From positions 3,864,226 to 3,928,225 of the forward strand of contig NZ_CM001441.1 in NCBI RefSeq assembly GCF_000244895.1: a stretch of 64,000 nucleotides of DNA. Reading direction: 5' to 3'. Both the position numbers and the translations under genes were made by a program. This stretch comes from Desulfosporosinus youngiae DSM 17734. Its GTDB lineage: Bacteria > Bacillota > Desulfitobacteriia > Desulfitobacteriales > Desulfitobacteriaceae. A model generated the notes under the pieces. The model had not been told where the DNA came from. It saw only the letters and a program-made list of their open reading frames with translations, and searched no databases. Below are positions 17,251 through 26,688 of the stretch, in pieces (the stretch's first letter is position 1; the number at the start of each line of letters is the position of its first letter).

Positions 17251-18030
17251 GTGCCTAAGAAACTAAATTCGGTGCAGATCAGAGTCAGGTCCATTTGCCG
17301 CAGAGAATTTGAGAGGGACGTTTACCGTCCGGGAGTCATTTCCTTGTCCCGCCTTGTCTGGGGCTCCCTTGGCAGCTGCCTGGTGCTTGCCGCCATCAGC
17401 CTTCTCTCCAAAGCGGCGGGAATAGCCGTGCTCTTTCCGCCCCTGGCGGCAACCTGCTTTATCAATTCCAGTTGCGTTTACTTGCGGGTGGCCCGGCCCA
17501 AACCGGTGATTGTGGGACATTTTGTCTCTTCCATCGGCGGGCTGGCGGGAGTTTGGACAGGAGAATTGCTGGCAGGGGACACGGACTTTGTTATTCCCCT
17601 TAAACTCAGTCTAACCCTGCTTTACGCCGCTGTGCTGATGCAGGTTTTTGACGCGGATCATCCTCCGGCGGCAGCCACCGCCGTCATTCCGGCTGTTTTG
17701 CCGCTGCCCATGCCCGCCTGGCTGTTTCCCCTCTACATGGCCTGGGGAGCAACCCTCACCGTCCTTTTCGCTCTCGTCTGGAACCGGATTTGGCTGGAGT
17801 TTCCGGCTAAAGATGACGATCACAGGGTTAAATATGCCGGACTGTACATGACCAGGGCCCAGGTATGGGGCATGGCCTTATGCCTGCTCAGCATGGTCTT
17901 GATGAGCTGCAAACACATTGTGCCCGCCCTCTACTTTCTCGGGCTTGGGGGCATGACCCTGGGGGTCTTGCTGCTGGGAACCCACCATTTTGTGGAGGCC
18001 CTGATAACTCGGAAAGCCGGGAATCACTAG
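17251..18030 (+). CDS. HPP family integral membrane protein
   Basis: A 259-residue protein with about five to six membrane helices and the family motif DHPPAAATA (in FDADHPPAAATAVIPAVL), preceded by LFPPLAATCFINSS. HPP proteins are poorly understood; some plant and cyanobacterial members take part in nitrite transport. The start is GTG at 17251 with GGAGGGAG eight bases ahead. It lies 64 bases after cooS on the same strand with no terminator between, so it is probably transcribed from the sigma-54 promoter. A role in CO oxidation, metal or anion transport is possible but unproved. Confidence 0.85.
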   Translation: MPKKLNSVQIRVRSICRREFERDVYRPGVISLSRLVWGSLGSCLVLAAISLLSKAAGIAVLFPPLAATCFINSSCVYLRVARPKPVIVGHFVSSIGGLAGVWTGELLAGDTDFVIPLKLSLTLLYAAVLMQVFDADHPPAAATAVIPAVLPLPMPAWLFPLYMAWGATLTVLFALVWNRIWLEFPAKDDDHRVKYAGLYMTRAQVWGMALCLLSMVLMSCKHIVPALYFLGLGGMTLGVLLLGTHHFVEALITRKAGNH

Positions 18031-18066
18031 GGGATCAGATACCGCGAAGGGAAGCGAATAACTGTG

Positions 18067-18147
18067 CTTAGAAAACCTGGCTAACAAGTCTATACTTAGA
18101 AAATTTGGCTAACAAGTGCAAAGATATTGTCTTCGCACTTGTTAGCC
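18067..18147 (+). terminator. Hairpin with duplicated left arm after the cooS operon
   Basis: GGCTAACAAGTGC (18107-18119) pairs perfectly with GCACTTGTTAGCC (18135-18147). The left arm is also duplicated: CTTAGAAAAYYTGGCTAACAAGT occurs at 18067-18089 and 18095-18117, 28 bp apart. No T-run follows on the plus strand, so termination may be weak. It lies between the convergent HPP and cysteine desulfidase genes. Confidence 0.55.
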
Positions 18148-18213
18148 TTCCTAACGCCACGCCACTTGGTTGATTTTTCGAGATTTATTTGCCATCACAA
18201 ATCAACGTGAAAA

Positions 18214-19491
18214 TTACCGGCACTCTACCATAATCTTTATTATCTCGCTGTCGGTTTCACGCATGCCCTTACTGGCCATCCGTCCGACATTGGCAATCGT
18301 ATTATCCACGCCCTTTGTTATAATGCCATCCCCACCGCAAAATTCCTGGCCGCTTTGATACATGCTGAAGCCAATAAGCCCAGCATCCACCGCAGAGGCG
18401 ATTTTTGCAGCACAAGATGATTTTGCCCCATCACATACAATACCGGAAACAATGGCCAGAGCGTTTACAACCGTATGGGCAATGGCATCATAATCGCCAT
18501 TACAAAGATAAGCAATTCCGGCTCCGGCGGCGCAGCCGGCACTAACAGCTCCACAAAAAGCGGATAGTCTTCCAACACTGGTTTTTTGATGAATGGTGAT
18601 TAAATCTGCCAGGGCCACTGCCCGAAAAAGCTTATCCTGAGATACTTTAAGCTCTTTGGCATATTCAATAACCGGCAGTGATGCCGTTAAACTCTGATTT
18701 CCGCTTCCGGAAAGGATGATGACCGGCTTTTCGCACCCTCCCATTCTGGCATCCGAACCTGCGGCAGCCATCGCCTTTGCCCGGATTTTCACATCATCCC
18801 CATAGGTATTTACAAGCACCTTTCCGATATTGGCACCCCAATTATTTTTCATACCGTCAGCCGCAATGGCGCTGTTGTACTCTATTTGACGCCCGATCAC
18901 ATCCGCGATATCCGTCAAATCAACCATATCTACAAATGCCAGGATTTCCTCTACATTTAAGGCTCCGCGATCGGTTAGATTAACGTTATTCAATTCTGCT
19001 TCTGAACGGAATAAAGCATTTCCATCCTTTTCAATGTAAACGATATTGGTATGATAGTCTTCAATGACAACCGTAGCATAGGAGTTCCCTGCGTATACGG
19101 TTACAGAAATATAGAATACAAGGTCTCCTTCATAGGGAATAATGCGAATATCATGGGTCTCCCGATAGTCCTGGATACGGGGCTTATCCTCTTCCTTGAT
19201 GTCCGACAAAACCTCCAGGGTTTTGGATGGGTTTCCGGCTATAATTCCTGCCGCCACAGCTGCCTCAATACCCTTTAGCCCCCCGGTATTGGGGACAATA
19301 ACGCTTTTCACGTTTTTGATTATATTGCCGCTTACGGCTACCCTGCTGCCGGAGGGCAAGACACCTAATACTTCTTTCGCCTTTGCGGCAGCATAGGCGA
19401 GAGCGATTGGTTCGGTACACCCCATGGCGGGAACCAATTCTTCTTTAAGAATGCTAACATAGTCCCAATATTTTTTACTCTTTATCTGCAT
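18214..19491 (-). CDS. cyuA: L-cysteine desulfidase (serine dehydratase alpha-like, UPF0597)
   Basis: A 425-residue member of the YhaM/CyuA family, which splits L-cysteine into pyruvate, ammonia and sulfide with an oxygen-labile [4Fe-4S] cluster. Likely cluster Cys residues are in GCTEPIALAYAAAK (N-terminal), ARMGGCEKPVI, SAGCAAGAGIAYLC and VCDGAKSSCAAKI. Start at 19491 is favoured by GGGAGG ahead of MQIKSKKYWD; the ORF could begin six codons earlier. It stands alone. The symbol follows the Enterobacteria name; some members of this family act on other beta-substituted amino acids. Confidence 0.85.
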   Translation of the reverse strand: MQIKSKKYWDYVSILKEELVPAMGCTEPIALAYAAAKAKEVLGVLPSGSRVAVSGNIIKNVKSVIVPNTGGLKGIEAAVAAGIIAGNPSKTLEVLSDIKEEDKPRIQDYRETHDIRIIPYEGDLVFYISVTVYAGNSYATVVIEDYHTNIVYIEKDGNALFRSEAELNNVNLTDRGALNVEEILAFVDMVDLTDIADVIGRQIEYNSAIAADGMKNNWGANIGKVLVNTYGDDVKIRAKAMAAAGSDARMGGCEKPVIILSGSGNQSLTASLPVIEYAKELKVSQDKLFRAVALADLITIHQKTSVGRLSAFCGAVSAGCAAGAGIAYLCNGDYDAIAHTVVNALAIVSGIVCDGAKSSCAAKIASAVDAGLIGFSMYQSGQEFCGGDGIITKGVDNTIANVGRMASKGMRETDSEIIKIMVECR

Positions 19492-19673
19492 ATTACTGCC
19501 TCCCGCCATTTATGTCATGATTCCTTCGGGGCTTATGAACTTACTTCCTAAATCTATTCCAGTTCATTGTAACCCAAGGCATCCCTTCCTGTCCAACAGC
19601 TTCCCCTCTGTAAAGATAGGGCATGAATCCCTCCCCCGGCTTGGGTTCATACCCTGTCTTTGCTTTTTCATAC

Positions 19674-20001
19674 TCACCCTAACCGGGCCTTTTCAATGGC
19701 GGCTATATCCAACTTCTTTATTTTCAGAAAGGCCTCTGTGATCCGCTTTACTTCTCCTTTTGTTTTGTTTCTCCTGCCGGTATGTCGTTTTTTTCCCGTC
19801 CTCCTCCAACTCTGCGCGCAGAAAATCGACAAAAAGATGATGATACCGATACCATTGGCGTTTCCCATCAAGAGGTACCAAAGTAAGCTTTCCACCCTGT
19901 GTTAATCCTTCGGTAATTTTCTGAGTCAGTGAAGGACGAAAAACTATATTAGGCCTGGATGTTGGTATGAATAATTTTGTCGTTAGGATTGGGTTTATCA
20001 A
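19674..20001 (-). pseudogene. Remnant of a MalT/LuxR-type ATP-dependent regulator
   Basis: The first part reads [20 protein letters not shown] followed by [20 protein letters not shown], the typical N-terminus of MalT-like LuxR regulators (normally ~850 residues). It jumps straight into [16 protein letters not shown], which belongs about 350 residues further on in that family, then shifts frame to [12 protein letters not shown]. So a large internal deletion and a frameshift have removed the NB-ARC ATPase core and the LuxR domain. Confidence 0.75.
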
Positions 20002-20192
20002 TATCCTCGGCTCCTTATTTTGCTATTTTAGCAGGTCGGTGATTATCTATCGGCTCATTTCCTGATATTAGCTTAGAACAAAACCCTCGATAAATTTCAT
20101 TCCTTACTTCTTTGGCAGCCGTATTATAGTCAAAGGAATAATTTTTCTGTGGATTTCAGCAGCATCCCCTATCAACCGTCCATGGTTCCGCT

Positions 20193-20990
20193 TTATATCT
20201 CTAATCTAAGAGATTTCAAATAAATCCCCAAGAAAGTCAAGGCAACCGCCAGATACAGTACAGAAGATATCGCTAAGAAATAAACACTATCCGCGTAGAA
20301 ATTCAGTGAAAGATTAAAGCAGAAGTGAATCCAGAACGCTACGAACAGATTATCACACTTCTTCATAAATACACCCATTATAATCGTTAAAGATGTCATT
20401 ATCACTATATTTTCAATGATATAGAGCAATAACTGCAAACCGCTATAATCAGATGCGACAAACCAAAGCGGTGCATGCCAAAATGCCCAGATTACACCCA
20501 AAATGAGATTCCCTTTAATAAACCCGTATCTTTCTTCCAATTCCGGGCGCAAGTATCCACGCCAGCCGGACTCTTCGCCGGATGCTCCCTGTAAAACCGA
20601 AAACAAAATCGTGCCAAATAGTGCAGATGGCACAACCCCCAGCTGCGCAGCAATAGATGTTTGTTCAATTGCGGATAAAATCCATGCCGACAGCAGGAGA
20701 ACACTTATAACGATAACGGGTACAATCAAAATCAAGCCTATTTTCAGCTTGCCTTGAAAAGCCTTCTTATAAAACCCCTTAATCGTCATATGGGGCTTTA
20801 GTGTTTTTAGCATTATAAGGAGCACTATAGTTGGTGACCAGCTGCACAATACCACAATCCATTGCATAGCAATGGGCGAAGCATGAAATACCATAGATGC
20901 CAAACCGCCAAGCCCTAAAACCATTACCCAAAACAATAGGTAGGAATTGATCACATACTTCCACATCACTTCGATCTTCTTCTCTTTCAT
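20193..20990 (-). CDS. CPBP family intramembrane metalloprotease
   Basis: A 265-residue, seven-to-eight-helix membrane protein with the CPBP (CAAX protease/bacteriocin-processing) motifs: motif 1 [18 protein letters not shown] (Glu-Glu-x3-Arg), motif 2 [13 protein letters not shown] (His) and motif 3 [13 protein letters not shown] (His-x3-Asn). ATG 20990 is preferred over an upstream start because AGGGAGTGAGG lies before it. It is the last gene of the methyltransferase-hydrolase-lipoprotein set. Family members process peptides, modify isoprenylated proteins or give self-immunity to bacteriocins; the substrate here is unknown. Confidence 0.87.
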   Translation of the reverse strand: MKEKKIEVMWKYVINSYLLFWVMVLGLGGLASMVFHASPIAMQWIVVLCSWSPTIVLLIMLKTLKPHMTIKGFYKKAFQGKLKIGLILIVPVIVISVLLLSAWILSAIEQTSIAAQLGVVPSALFGTILFSVLQGASGEESGWRGYLRPELEERYGFIKGNLILGVIWAFWHAPLWFVASDYSGLQLLLYIIENIVIMTSLTIIMGVFMKKCDNLFVAFWIHFCFNLSLNFYADSVYFLAISSVLYLAVALTFLGIYLKSLRLEI

Positions 20991-21081
20991 ATTAACCTCA
21001 CTCCCTCTTTTTCGGTTTTTGTTATAGCGGCAAATGGTCAGCCTATTCAAAATTCCGATTACGCGCCATTTTTTCTTTCGC

Positions 21082-21516
21082 TTACTTTGATTGCCGGCTT
21101 CCCAAATTCTTGACCGCAACCTTCCCGGTCGCCTTGTCGCCGGTTATTGCGAACACATATTCATCCCTTTCAGATACGGCTACGGTGAATATGCCGGACT
21201 GCAAGTCCTTTCCCGTATAGGGTTCGCTGCCGTCTTTGCCGCTGATCGTCAGGGCGATTTTTCCCTCTTCACGAGAAATTTCGATCTGCAGCTCATCACC
21301 CTTCTTTAAGGACAATTCGCACTTGTTTCTTGCACTGAATTCCTTGAGTTCCATTGTGAATCCTGTCCCATTTGGGTTCTCAAGGATTATAATACTGCCT
21401 TTTGCCGCGAAGCAAGCCGTGAGCCCTATCATAATGGCAATCACCAGGGGCAGAAAAACTACCGCCTTCCTATTCGCACCCCATCTCATTCCTGAGTTTT
21501 GTTTTCCGAAAAACAT
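21082..21516 (-). CDS. Small probable lipoprotein
   Basis: A 144-residue protein with a basic start, hydrophobic segment and lipobox-like LTACF (Cys at about 35). The mature part is a small beta-rich domain ([57 protein letters not shown]) like those of secreted beta-sandwich proteins. AAGGAGG precedes the ATG. Its start overlaps the end of the alpha/beta hydrolase by 31 bases, so the two are translationally linked. Confidence 0.7.
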   Translation of the reverse strand: MFFGKQNSGMRWGANRKAVVFLPLVIAIMIGLTACFAAKGSIIILENPNGTGFTMELKEFSARNKCELSLKKGDELQIEISREEGKIALTISGKDGSEPYTGKDLQSGIFTVAVSERDEYVFAITGDKATGKVAVKNLGSRQSK

Positions 21517-22691
21517 GCCGATACCTCCTTCACAAACTTCGCCCCCTCATTGATCCACGGGCTATGGCCGGAATGTTCAAACCAGACAATTCCCTTATCG
21601 GGCGCGTCCAGCACCTGTATATATTCCTCGACCAACACCGTGGGTGCGTTGACGTCATGCCGGCCCAGGAAGAAATAGACAGGAACATCCAGCTTAGTGT
21701 AATCCCTCCTCATGTCGATGTCATAAAGCTGCTGGTACACATGGTTATAGGTATTGATAATGCCCCAGGCATAGTTGATTTTGTCGAGCAGCCCATATTC
21801 AGCGGAGCCAATATCCCGAAAAGTGTTGTAGCCGGGATTGTCTATTTCGGGATTACCCGCCATATAAGCGCTGAGGTAATTCAGGTACACCGCGCTTTTC
21901 CAGATTACATCCCTTCCGTAATAGGGAGGCATGCCGTTTTCCGTAAGCCGTTCTACGAGAGCCGTATCCCCTTTGGATCTCGCGATTTCCATCGCTTTTG
22001 CGTAATCCATCCGCTCTGTTTCGGCAAAATCCACCATTTGCGCCGTGCCAATCAATGCGTGATAGGACTCAGGATACCTGTCGACCAGGAAAATACCCAA
22101 GGCGCTGCCCCAAGATTCTCCCACCAGATAGATCTTTTCCTGTGCAAAGCGTTCCTTGAGGTATTCCGTCAGGGCGTGACCGTCCTGAATATAGGTGTCT
22201 ACGGTGATGTTCCCCGTTTTTTCGGCATAATAGGATTTCCCGGAGCCGGGCTGATCCCAGTTTACAACGACAAAATATTTCTCCAGTTCCGCCAGCTCAT
22301 GCCGCACGGTCGCCATCTGGGTCCCGCCGGGGCCGCCTGCCAAAAAAAGCAGGACGGGCTTGTTCTTATCCCAACCTCTCAGACTGATCCACTGCTTCCT
22401 ACCCCTCAGTTCGACTTCTGTCAGCTCCGCAATGCCGTTTTCGGGTGCGTTGCCCTTTTCATCAGCGATGCGGGGCGTGGATGCGGTAATCTGGGAAACG
22501 GCAATCAGCCCCGCATTCAAAACGATTGCCATGACCAAGAATATCCCTGTCCTTTTTAGGCGGATGAGCTGTTTGTAATTTGTCTTTTTTGTGATTATGG
22601 CAATGACACGATGAATCGACAGGAGTAAAATCCCCGCGAGAACAATGACCGATAAGACGGTCAAGCTGAAAAATATTACTGTCTGAATCAT
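21486..22691 (-). CDS. Membrane-anchored alpha/beta hydrolase, proline iminopeptidase-like
   Basis: About 401 residues with two N-terminal hydrophobic helices (VIFFSLTVLSVIVLAGILLL and TGIFLVMAIVLNAGLIAV), then an alpha/beta hydrolase domain. Oxyanion region LFLAGGPGGTQ, nucleophile elbow VGESWGSALG (Ser), acid in FFLGRHDVNAPT (Asp) and the catalytic His in WFEHSGHSPW all fit the proline iminopeptidase/S33 group. Start at 22691 follows GGAGG with seven-base spacing and avoids overlap with the methyltransferase. The substrate is unknown; the exported location suggests peptides or esters at the cell surface. Confidence 0.85.
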   Translation of the reverse strand: MIQTVIFFSLTVLSVIVLAGILLLSIHRVIAIITKKTNYKQLIRLKRTGIFLVMAIVLNAGLIAVSQITASTPRIADEKGNAPENGIAELTEVELRGRKQWISLRGWDKNKPVLLFLAGGPGGTQMATVRHELAELEKYFVVVNWDQPGSGKSYYAEKTGNITVDTYIQDGHALTEYLKERFAQEKIYLVGESWGSALGIFLVDRYPESYHALIGTAQMVDFAETERMDYAKAMEIARSKGDTALVERLTENGMPPYYGRDVIWKSAVYLNYLSAYMAGNPEIDNPGYNTFRDIGSAEYGLLDKINYAWGIINTYNHVYQQLYDIDMRRDYTKLDVPVYFFLGRHDVNAPTVLVEEYIQVLDAPDKGIVWFEHSGHSPWINEGAKFVKEVSACFSENKTQE

Positions 22692-22704
22692 TTGAAAACC
22701 TCCA

Positions 22705-23259
22705 TTATTCCTTGATATATATGCTTTCAAGGACGTTGCCCATCAACGGGATATCCGTGATCCGGCTGTCTTGGAGGGACAGTCTGTTTTTCTCGATTAA
22801 CCCTTTGATTAGATTCAGTTTTTTCATTTCATTCAGCGGTTCGCGGAAAACAAACGCGCCCCCTGGTTTGAGGGATTTTGCCAGCGCGGGAATGACCCTT
22901 TCCAGTTCCTCTTGCGCAATATCGTGCAAAACAAAGTGGCAGTATGCCACATCGAAGCTTTCTCTGGGCAGTGCCGGGGCCTCCGCTTGCAAAAAAGCGA
23001 CGTTCCCATATTTGCGCAGGGTTTCGCGGCAGGCATTCAGCCATCGCCCGGAAATGTCCAGGCAAGTCAAATATCCGCGGGGCAGCTTTTTTACGGCGTA
23101 ATACGCAACCCTTCCCATTCCGCACCCGAAATCAAGCACCTCTTCACTACCCCCAATGGGCAGTAGGTCTGCGAATTCCTTATAGACAGATCTTCCGTAA
23201 AAGAAAAACCCAAGCCTTGTCAGAAGCACCTCCAGAAGAGCCGGTTCATGTTGCATCAT
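22705..23259 (-). CDS. Class I SAM-dependent methyltransferase
   Basis: A 184-residue methyltransferase fold: motif I VLDFGCGMGRVAYYAVKKLP (SAM-binding Gly loop), acidic residue in LTCLDISGRWL, motif around DVAYCHFVLHDI, and a UbiE-like KSLKPGGAFVFREPL. It opens the set with the alpha/beta hydrolase, lipoprotein and CPBP protein, separated from the upstream kinase gene by a terminator. The substrate cannot be told from the sequence. Confidence 0.88.
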   Translation of the reverse strand: MMQHEPALLEVLLTRLGFFFYGRSVYKEFADLLPIGGSEEVLDFGCGMGRVAYYAVKKLPRGYLTCLDISGRWLNACRETLRKYGNVAFLQAEAPALPRESFDVAYCHFVLHDIAQEELERVIPALAKSLKPGGAFVFREPLNEMKKLNLIKGLIEKNRLSLQDSRITDIPLMGNVLESIYIKE

Positions 23260-23273
23260 CCATCACCTCACAA

Positions 23274-23336
23274 TAAAAAATCAGCTGTATTTCAGGCTCT
23301 TTGCTATCATAGCAATCGAACCTGTCATACAGCTGA
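23274..23336 (-). terminator. Branched terminator after the histidine kinase gene
   Basis: TCAGCTGTAT pairs with ATACAGCTGA; inside it CAGG/CCTG and a TTGCTATGATAGCAA hairpin also pair. On the minus strand the stem is followed by TTTTTTATTG, which supports termination between the kinase and the methyltransferase. Confidence 0.75.
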
Positions 23337-23355
23337 TATGAACCTTAAATCCACC

Positions 23356-24756
23356 TTAAATCGTCGGAACCGTGATCCTGAAGGTGCTGCCTTTATTTCC
23401 ATCGGAGTCCAGCGTCAAATCCCCGCCGTGGGCCTGAGCGATTTTTTTCGCAATGGAAAGCCCCAGCCCGCTGCCGCCGGTTTTAGAGTTGCGGGAATTG
23501 TCCGCCCGGACAAAAGGCTTGAATATATCCTCCGTAAGATGAGCCGGAATTCCGCTCCCATCGTCATGAAAATGAATAACTGCCTGATGATCTTGCGCCG
23601 TCAGGCCTACGGCGACTGTTGTTCCCTGCGGATTATACCGCACCGTATTATCCGAAAGGTTTTGAATGATCCGGCCAAACCGTTCAGTATCCAACAGCGC
23701 AAAAACACTTTCTTCGGGGATTTCGAATTCATATCGGAACCCTGCGCGCTCCAATTGCGGCACAAGCCCGCCGCATACCTGCCGGAGATATTCGCAGAGT
23801 TCTGTTTTTATGGGCTTTATTGAAAAGTCCGGGCTGTCCATTTGGGAAAGCTCAAACAGCTCGGTGAGCAGCCGGTTTGCTCTCCGGCTGTTTTGGTGAA
23901 TGGTTTGAAGGTACGCACCACGTTCTTGCTCAGGTAACTCCGGTTTCTTCATGCACATCTCCGCATAGCCCTGTATGCTGGACATAGGATTTTTGAGATC
24001 ATGGGAAATATCGAGAATCAGCCGCCGCCTGTTGTCCTCCGATTTTTTGCGGAGGGATATTTCATGCTCAATCCGGGCGGCCATGTCGTTAAAGGTATTC
24101 TGAAGCTCGGCAAACTCATTTTTCAGACGCAAATCCACCCGCACAGAGTAATCCCCTTCCCGTAAAAGCCGTGTACCGTCACAGAGCTTTCGCAACGGCA
24201 CGGTAATGCTTGCGGCCGTGATTCTCGAAAAAAGAAAGGTGAACAGCGCAAGCATCAAAAGATAAATCAGCGCTACCGAAACCATCGCCCCGCCTGCCCG
24301 CACAAAATCACCGGCGGAGGCTTCTTTATTATATACCAGGGAAAAATCCAGCCGGATGGAGGTGGGGAAGGTAACAATCAGCCAAAATTCGCCCCCCGGC
24401 TGATAGAGGATATCATAATGGTAGGACTTCCCTTTACTTTCAGTCAGAAACCCAGTGAATTCCTCGGCGCTTAGCTGACTTTTACCGATGGTGTCAAGCC
24501 CGTTTGAATAAATGACGCGATATTCCTTGTCCACAACCTGTACGCCGCCGCCGTTTTGCACGACTGGGGATGCATCGATCTTTGTATAATCCTCTTTGAT
24601 TATCGAGCTTGCGGGGAATCTGTTTTTCGCCAGCGTGTCTGAAATCAATCCGCTCGCAAAGGACAGCAGCATAAACGCAAAGGCCGTCGTCAGTATCGTC
24701 AGCAGGAATACCACCATATAATTGGTGAGAAATTGATTGGACAGCTTTTTTTTCAT
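23356..24756 (-). CDS. Two-component sensor histidine kinase
   Basis: A 466-residue kinase. Membrane helices at about 12-36 and 155-178 flank an extracytoplasmic sensor of ~115 residues; HAMP linker follows (~180-235). The phosphoacceptor is H252 in ISHDLKNPMSSIQG, and the ATPase part has the N box (QNLSDNTVRYNP), G1 (DDGSGIP) and G2 (GGSGLGLSIAKKI). Its ATG overlaps the response regulator stop by four bases (ATGA). The signal is unknown; the architecture is that of OmpR-type partners such as VanS or PhoR relatives. Confidence 0.94.
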   Translation of the reverse strand: MKKKLSNQFLTNYMVVFLLTILTTAFAFMLLSFASGLISDTLAKNRFPASSIIKEDYTKIDASPVVQNGGGVQVVDKEYRVIYSNGLDTIGKSQLSAEEFTGFLTESKGKSYHYDILYQPGGEFWLIVTFPTSIRLDFSLVYNKEASAGDFVRAGGAMVSVALIYLLMLALFTFLFSRITAASITVPLRKLCDGTRLLREGDYSVRVDLRLKNEFAELQNTFNDMAARIEHEISLRKKSEDNRRRLILDISHDLKNPMSSIQGYAEMCMKKPELPEQERGAYLQTIHQNSRRANRLLTELFELSQMDSPDFSIKPIKTELCEYLRQVCGGLVPQLERAGFRYEFEIPEESVFALLDTERFGRIIQNLSDNTVRYNPQGTTVAVGLTAQDHQAVIHFHDDGSGIPAHLTEDIFKPFVRADNSRNSKTGGSGLGLSIAKKIAQAHGGDLTLDSDGNKGSTFRITVPTI

Positions 24757-25454
24757 GTCTTTTCACCGGAATAATGGAGCTTGTACCCGATTCCGCGAAT
24801 GGTTTTCAGATATCTTGGTTTTTGTGGGTCGTCCTCCATCCGGCTCCTGATTCGGCTGATATGAACCATCACGGTGTTGTCGTCAACATAAAACTCCTCA
24901 TCCCATACCGCGTGATAAAGCTGCCGTTTCGTGAAAACCCTTTCCGGGTTTTCCATAAAATACAGAAGCAGCTTGTATTCCTTGGCACCAAGCTCGATTG
25001 GTTCCCCATTCTTAAAGACGCAGCATTTTTCTTTGTCTATGGACAACTTTCCGTATGTAATGCTTGCGGCTTCTTTTTCCTTCGGAGATAAATACTCGTT
25101 ATTCCGGCGCAGCTGCGCGCCGACGCGGGCCATCAGCTCAGCAATAGAAAAGGGTTTGGAGAGATAGTCGTCCGCACCCAGCCCCAGGCCCAGCACTTTG
25201 TCCATGTCGTCAGCCCTCGCGGTCAGAAAGATGACGGGGATCGTGCTGTGTTCCCGAATTTTTCGGAGGAGATTGAAGCCATCCATCACCGGCATCATCA
25301 CATCAAGGATTGCCAAATGGACGTCCTGTGTCCTCAGGATGTCCCAGGCTTCCTTTCCGTTCTGTGCCGTCAAGGCAGTATATCCGTTTTCCGCAAGGCT
25401 GATTTTTATCAAATTTCGGATGTCGCTTTCATCATCCGCAATTAGAATATTCAT
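24753..25454 (-). CDS. OmpR family response regulator
   Basis: A 233-residue regulator. The receiver domain (1-118) has the acidic pair in ILIADDES, the phosphorylated Asp51 in LAILDVMMPVMDG, and Lys in DDYLSKPFS; the winged-helix output domain is at ~130-230 with RVFTKRQLYHAVWDEEF and the recognition region VMVHISRIRSRM. The ATG at 25454 begins the receiver at its normal position; the eight codons before it would be atypical. Forms a pair with the kinase. Possible targets are the neighbouring membrane genes. Confidence 0.94.
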   Translation of the reverse strand: MNILIADDESDIRNLIKISLAENGYTALTAQNGKEAWDILRTQDVHLAILDVMMPVMDGFNLLRKIREHSTIPVIFLTARADDMDKVLGLGLGADDYLSKPFSIAELMARVGAQLRRNNEYLSPKEKEAASITYGKLSIDKEKCCVFKNGEPIELGAKEYKLLLYFMENPERVFTKRQLYHAVWDEEFYVDDNTVMVHISRIRSRMEDDPQKPRYLKTIRGIGYKLHYSGEKT

Positions 25455-25539
25455 ACGCTTTAGGCGCCTCCCCCTCATTTATCACCTCGCTGAACCCAAT
25501 CTTCAAACGGGTGCCCGGTGTATGATACTTTTTTATCAT

Positions 25540-25869
25540 TCAATTCCCCTTTGGCTTTTTCTTCCTCGGCCGAGGAACAGGGATGAAGGGCAGCAGCAGG
25601 GATACGATCTCTTTGCTGAACTTCCTGTTATCAATATCTAATATATAATGTTCCTTAGCGCCGTCATAAGGAAAGCCTTTTTGAGCTTCTTTCATTTTAT
25701 CCCTGATACAATCAAGAATTTTTACATAAACCGTATTATCACAAACCAGAAGAACAGGTTTCTCTTCCACATAGACCATGTATTCACCAAACATCTTTTT
25801 ATATCTGATTGCGCCTGCACCCGAGATTTGTTCACAAACATACTCTATAAAATCCGAACTCGTAGCCAT
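25540..25869 (-). CDS. TfoX/Sxy N-terminal domain protein
   Basis: A 109-residue protein with the TfoX N-terminal pattern: FIEYVCEQISGAGAIRYKKM, then FGEYMVYVEEKPVLLVCDNT and VYVKILDC. The family includes the competence regulator Sxy, but single-domain short versions in Firmicutes have no known job. The tail FIPVPRPRKKKPKGN is basic. AGGAGG precedes the ATG. It lies just beyond the two-component system in the same direction, with no sign of sharing its promoter. Confidence 0.85.
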   Translation of the reverse strand: MATSSDFIEYVCEQISGAGAIRYKKMFGEYMVYVEEKPVLLVCDNTVYVKILDCIRDKMKEAQKGFPYDGAKEHYILDIDNRKFSKEIVSLLLPFIPVPRPRKKKPKGN

Positions 25870-26061
25870 GTCATACCTCCTGACCTATTTTTCATCCCTC
25901 TGCTCTTATCTTCAATAGATTTATCAGCATTCCCATCCTAAACCCAGACCTCAGGATGTTCGGCAAAGAGGATTTAAGGGAAAACCATAGCCCCTGCAAT
26001 TTCCAAATCAGAAAACCAATACGACCGAACTGTCTCCTGCTTCCTGTAGATCCTAAAATCT

Positions 26062-26223
26062 TCAATATCCAGATCGCCTCACTGCTTTTTTACCGTTTTT
26101 GGTAATTACCACTTCATTATTATGGATGACATAATCCAAATACGTCCCGAGATTGCTTTTAAGCTCAGTGGCCGTAATTATATTGTTCGGTTTTTGACGA
26201 TTGTTATCGTTTATATCGTTCAT
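26062..26223 (-). pseudogene. Phd/YefM-type antitoxin, probably frameshifted, without toxin
   Basis: A 53-codon frame on the minus strand (ATG 26223) reads NIITATELKSNLGTYLDYVI then HNNEVVITKNGKKAV, the N-terminal DNA-binding fold of prevent-host-death antitoxins. After GKKAV it changes to RRSGY and stops. Immediately beyond, the +1 frame carries LDIEDFRIYRKQETV, a plausible continuation, so one base near 26080 seems lost or gained. Full-length relatives have about 80-100 residues. No toxin gene is seen on either side. The upstream region contains the repeated element ATCGTTTATATCG/ATATAGTTATCGTACG, likely its old operator. Confidence 0.6.
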
Positions 26224-26688
26224 AATCCTAATCACTCCGTACGATAACTATATTATATCGAACAATGATTAGCAATCCTTTTAGCTCACCACATATATTC
26301 TTGGAATTGATTTAACAAGACCATTAGCAATGGTGGAATGCACAAGCTTAACTACCAGTGCCCGGCTGTCACAAGTCATCGGTATACTTGGTTCGTCCTG
26401 TTACCTTGTCAAAGCTAACATTATTTTTATAACCAAAAACCCAGGCACAGGAATAACAAATCAGACCTACGCGTTTAGGTTTAATAAACGGTAAGCTAAT
26501 AAGTTATTCATGTAGCCTGGGCATAGCTGCAAACGCTGTCATCCGACTCAGTAGGTTTCCCGGCAGTACGCAGAGCGTAATTGTTTAACCGGAAGGAACT
26601 TGGACAGGGCTGGGAATAAAACCGCAGTTCAGATTTTCAACAAAATATATTGGCAGCTATAAGAGCTTTTAAAACGAATCGCGCACTT
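26224..26688. other. Intergenic interval, no gene seen
   Basis: The left end is the promoter region of the antitoxin remnant. The rest has several short complementary stretches (for example CGTTTA/TAAACG at about 26471-26488, and Gly/Cys-less GC-rich pieces at 26510-26600) that could form RNA structure, but I could not match it to a riboswitch class and no ORF with a ribosome site is present. Confidence 0.4.

Noticed and set aside
18067-18147. Possible CRISPR-like repeats (two copies plus an inverted arm)
   Set aside because: Only two direct copies with a 5-base gap and no spacers or cas genes; fits a duplicated terminator arm.
21564-22559. 331-codon plus-strand frame opposite the alpha/beta hydrolase
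   Set aside because: Antisense shadow of a clearly conserved enzyme; no recognisable domain and no ribosome site.
26400-26680. Possible riboswitch upstream of unknown gene
   Set aside because: Several complementary stretches but no match to a riboswitch core I know, and no downstream gene it would control.
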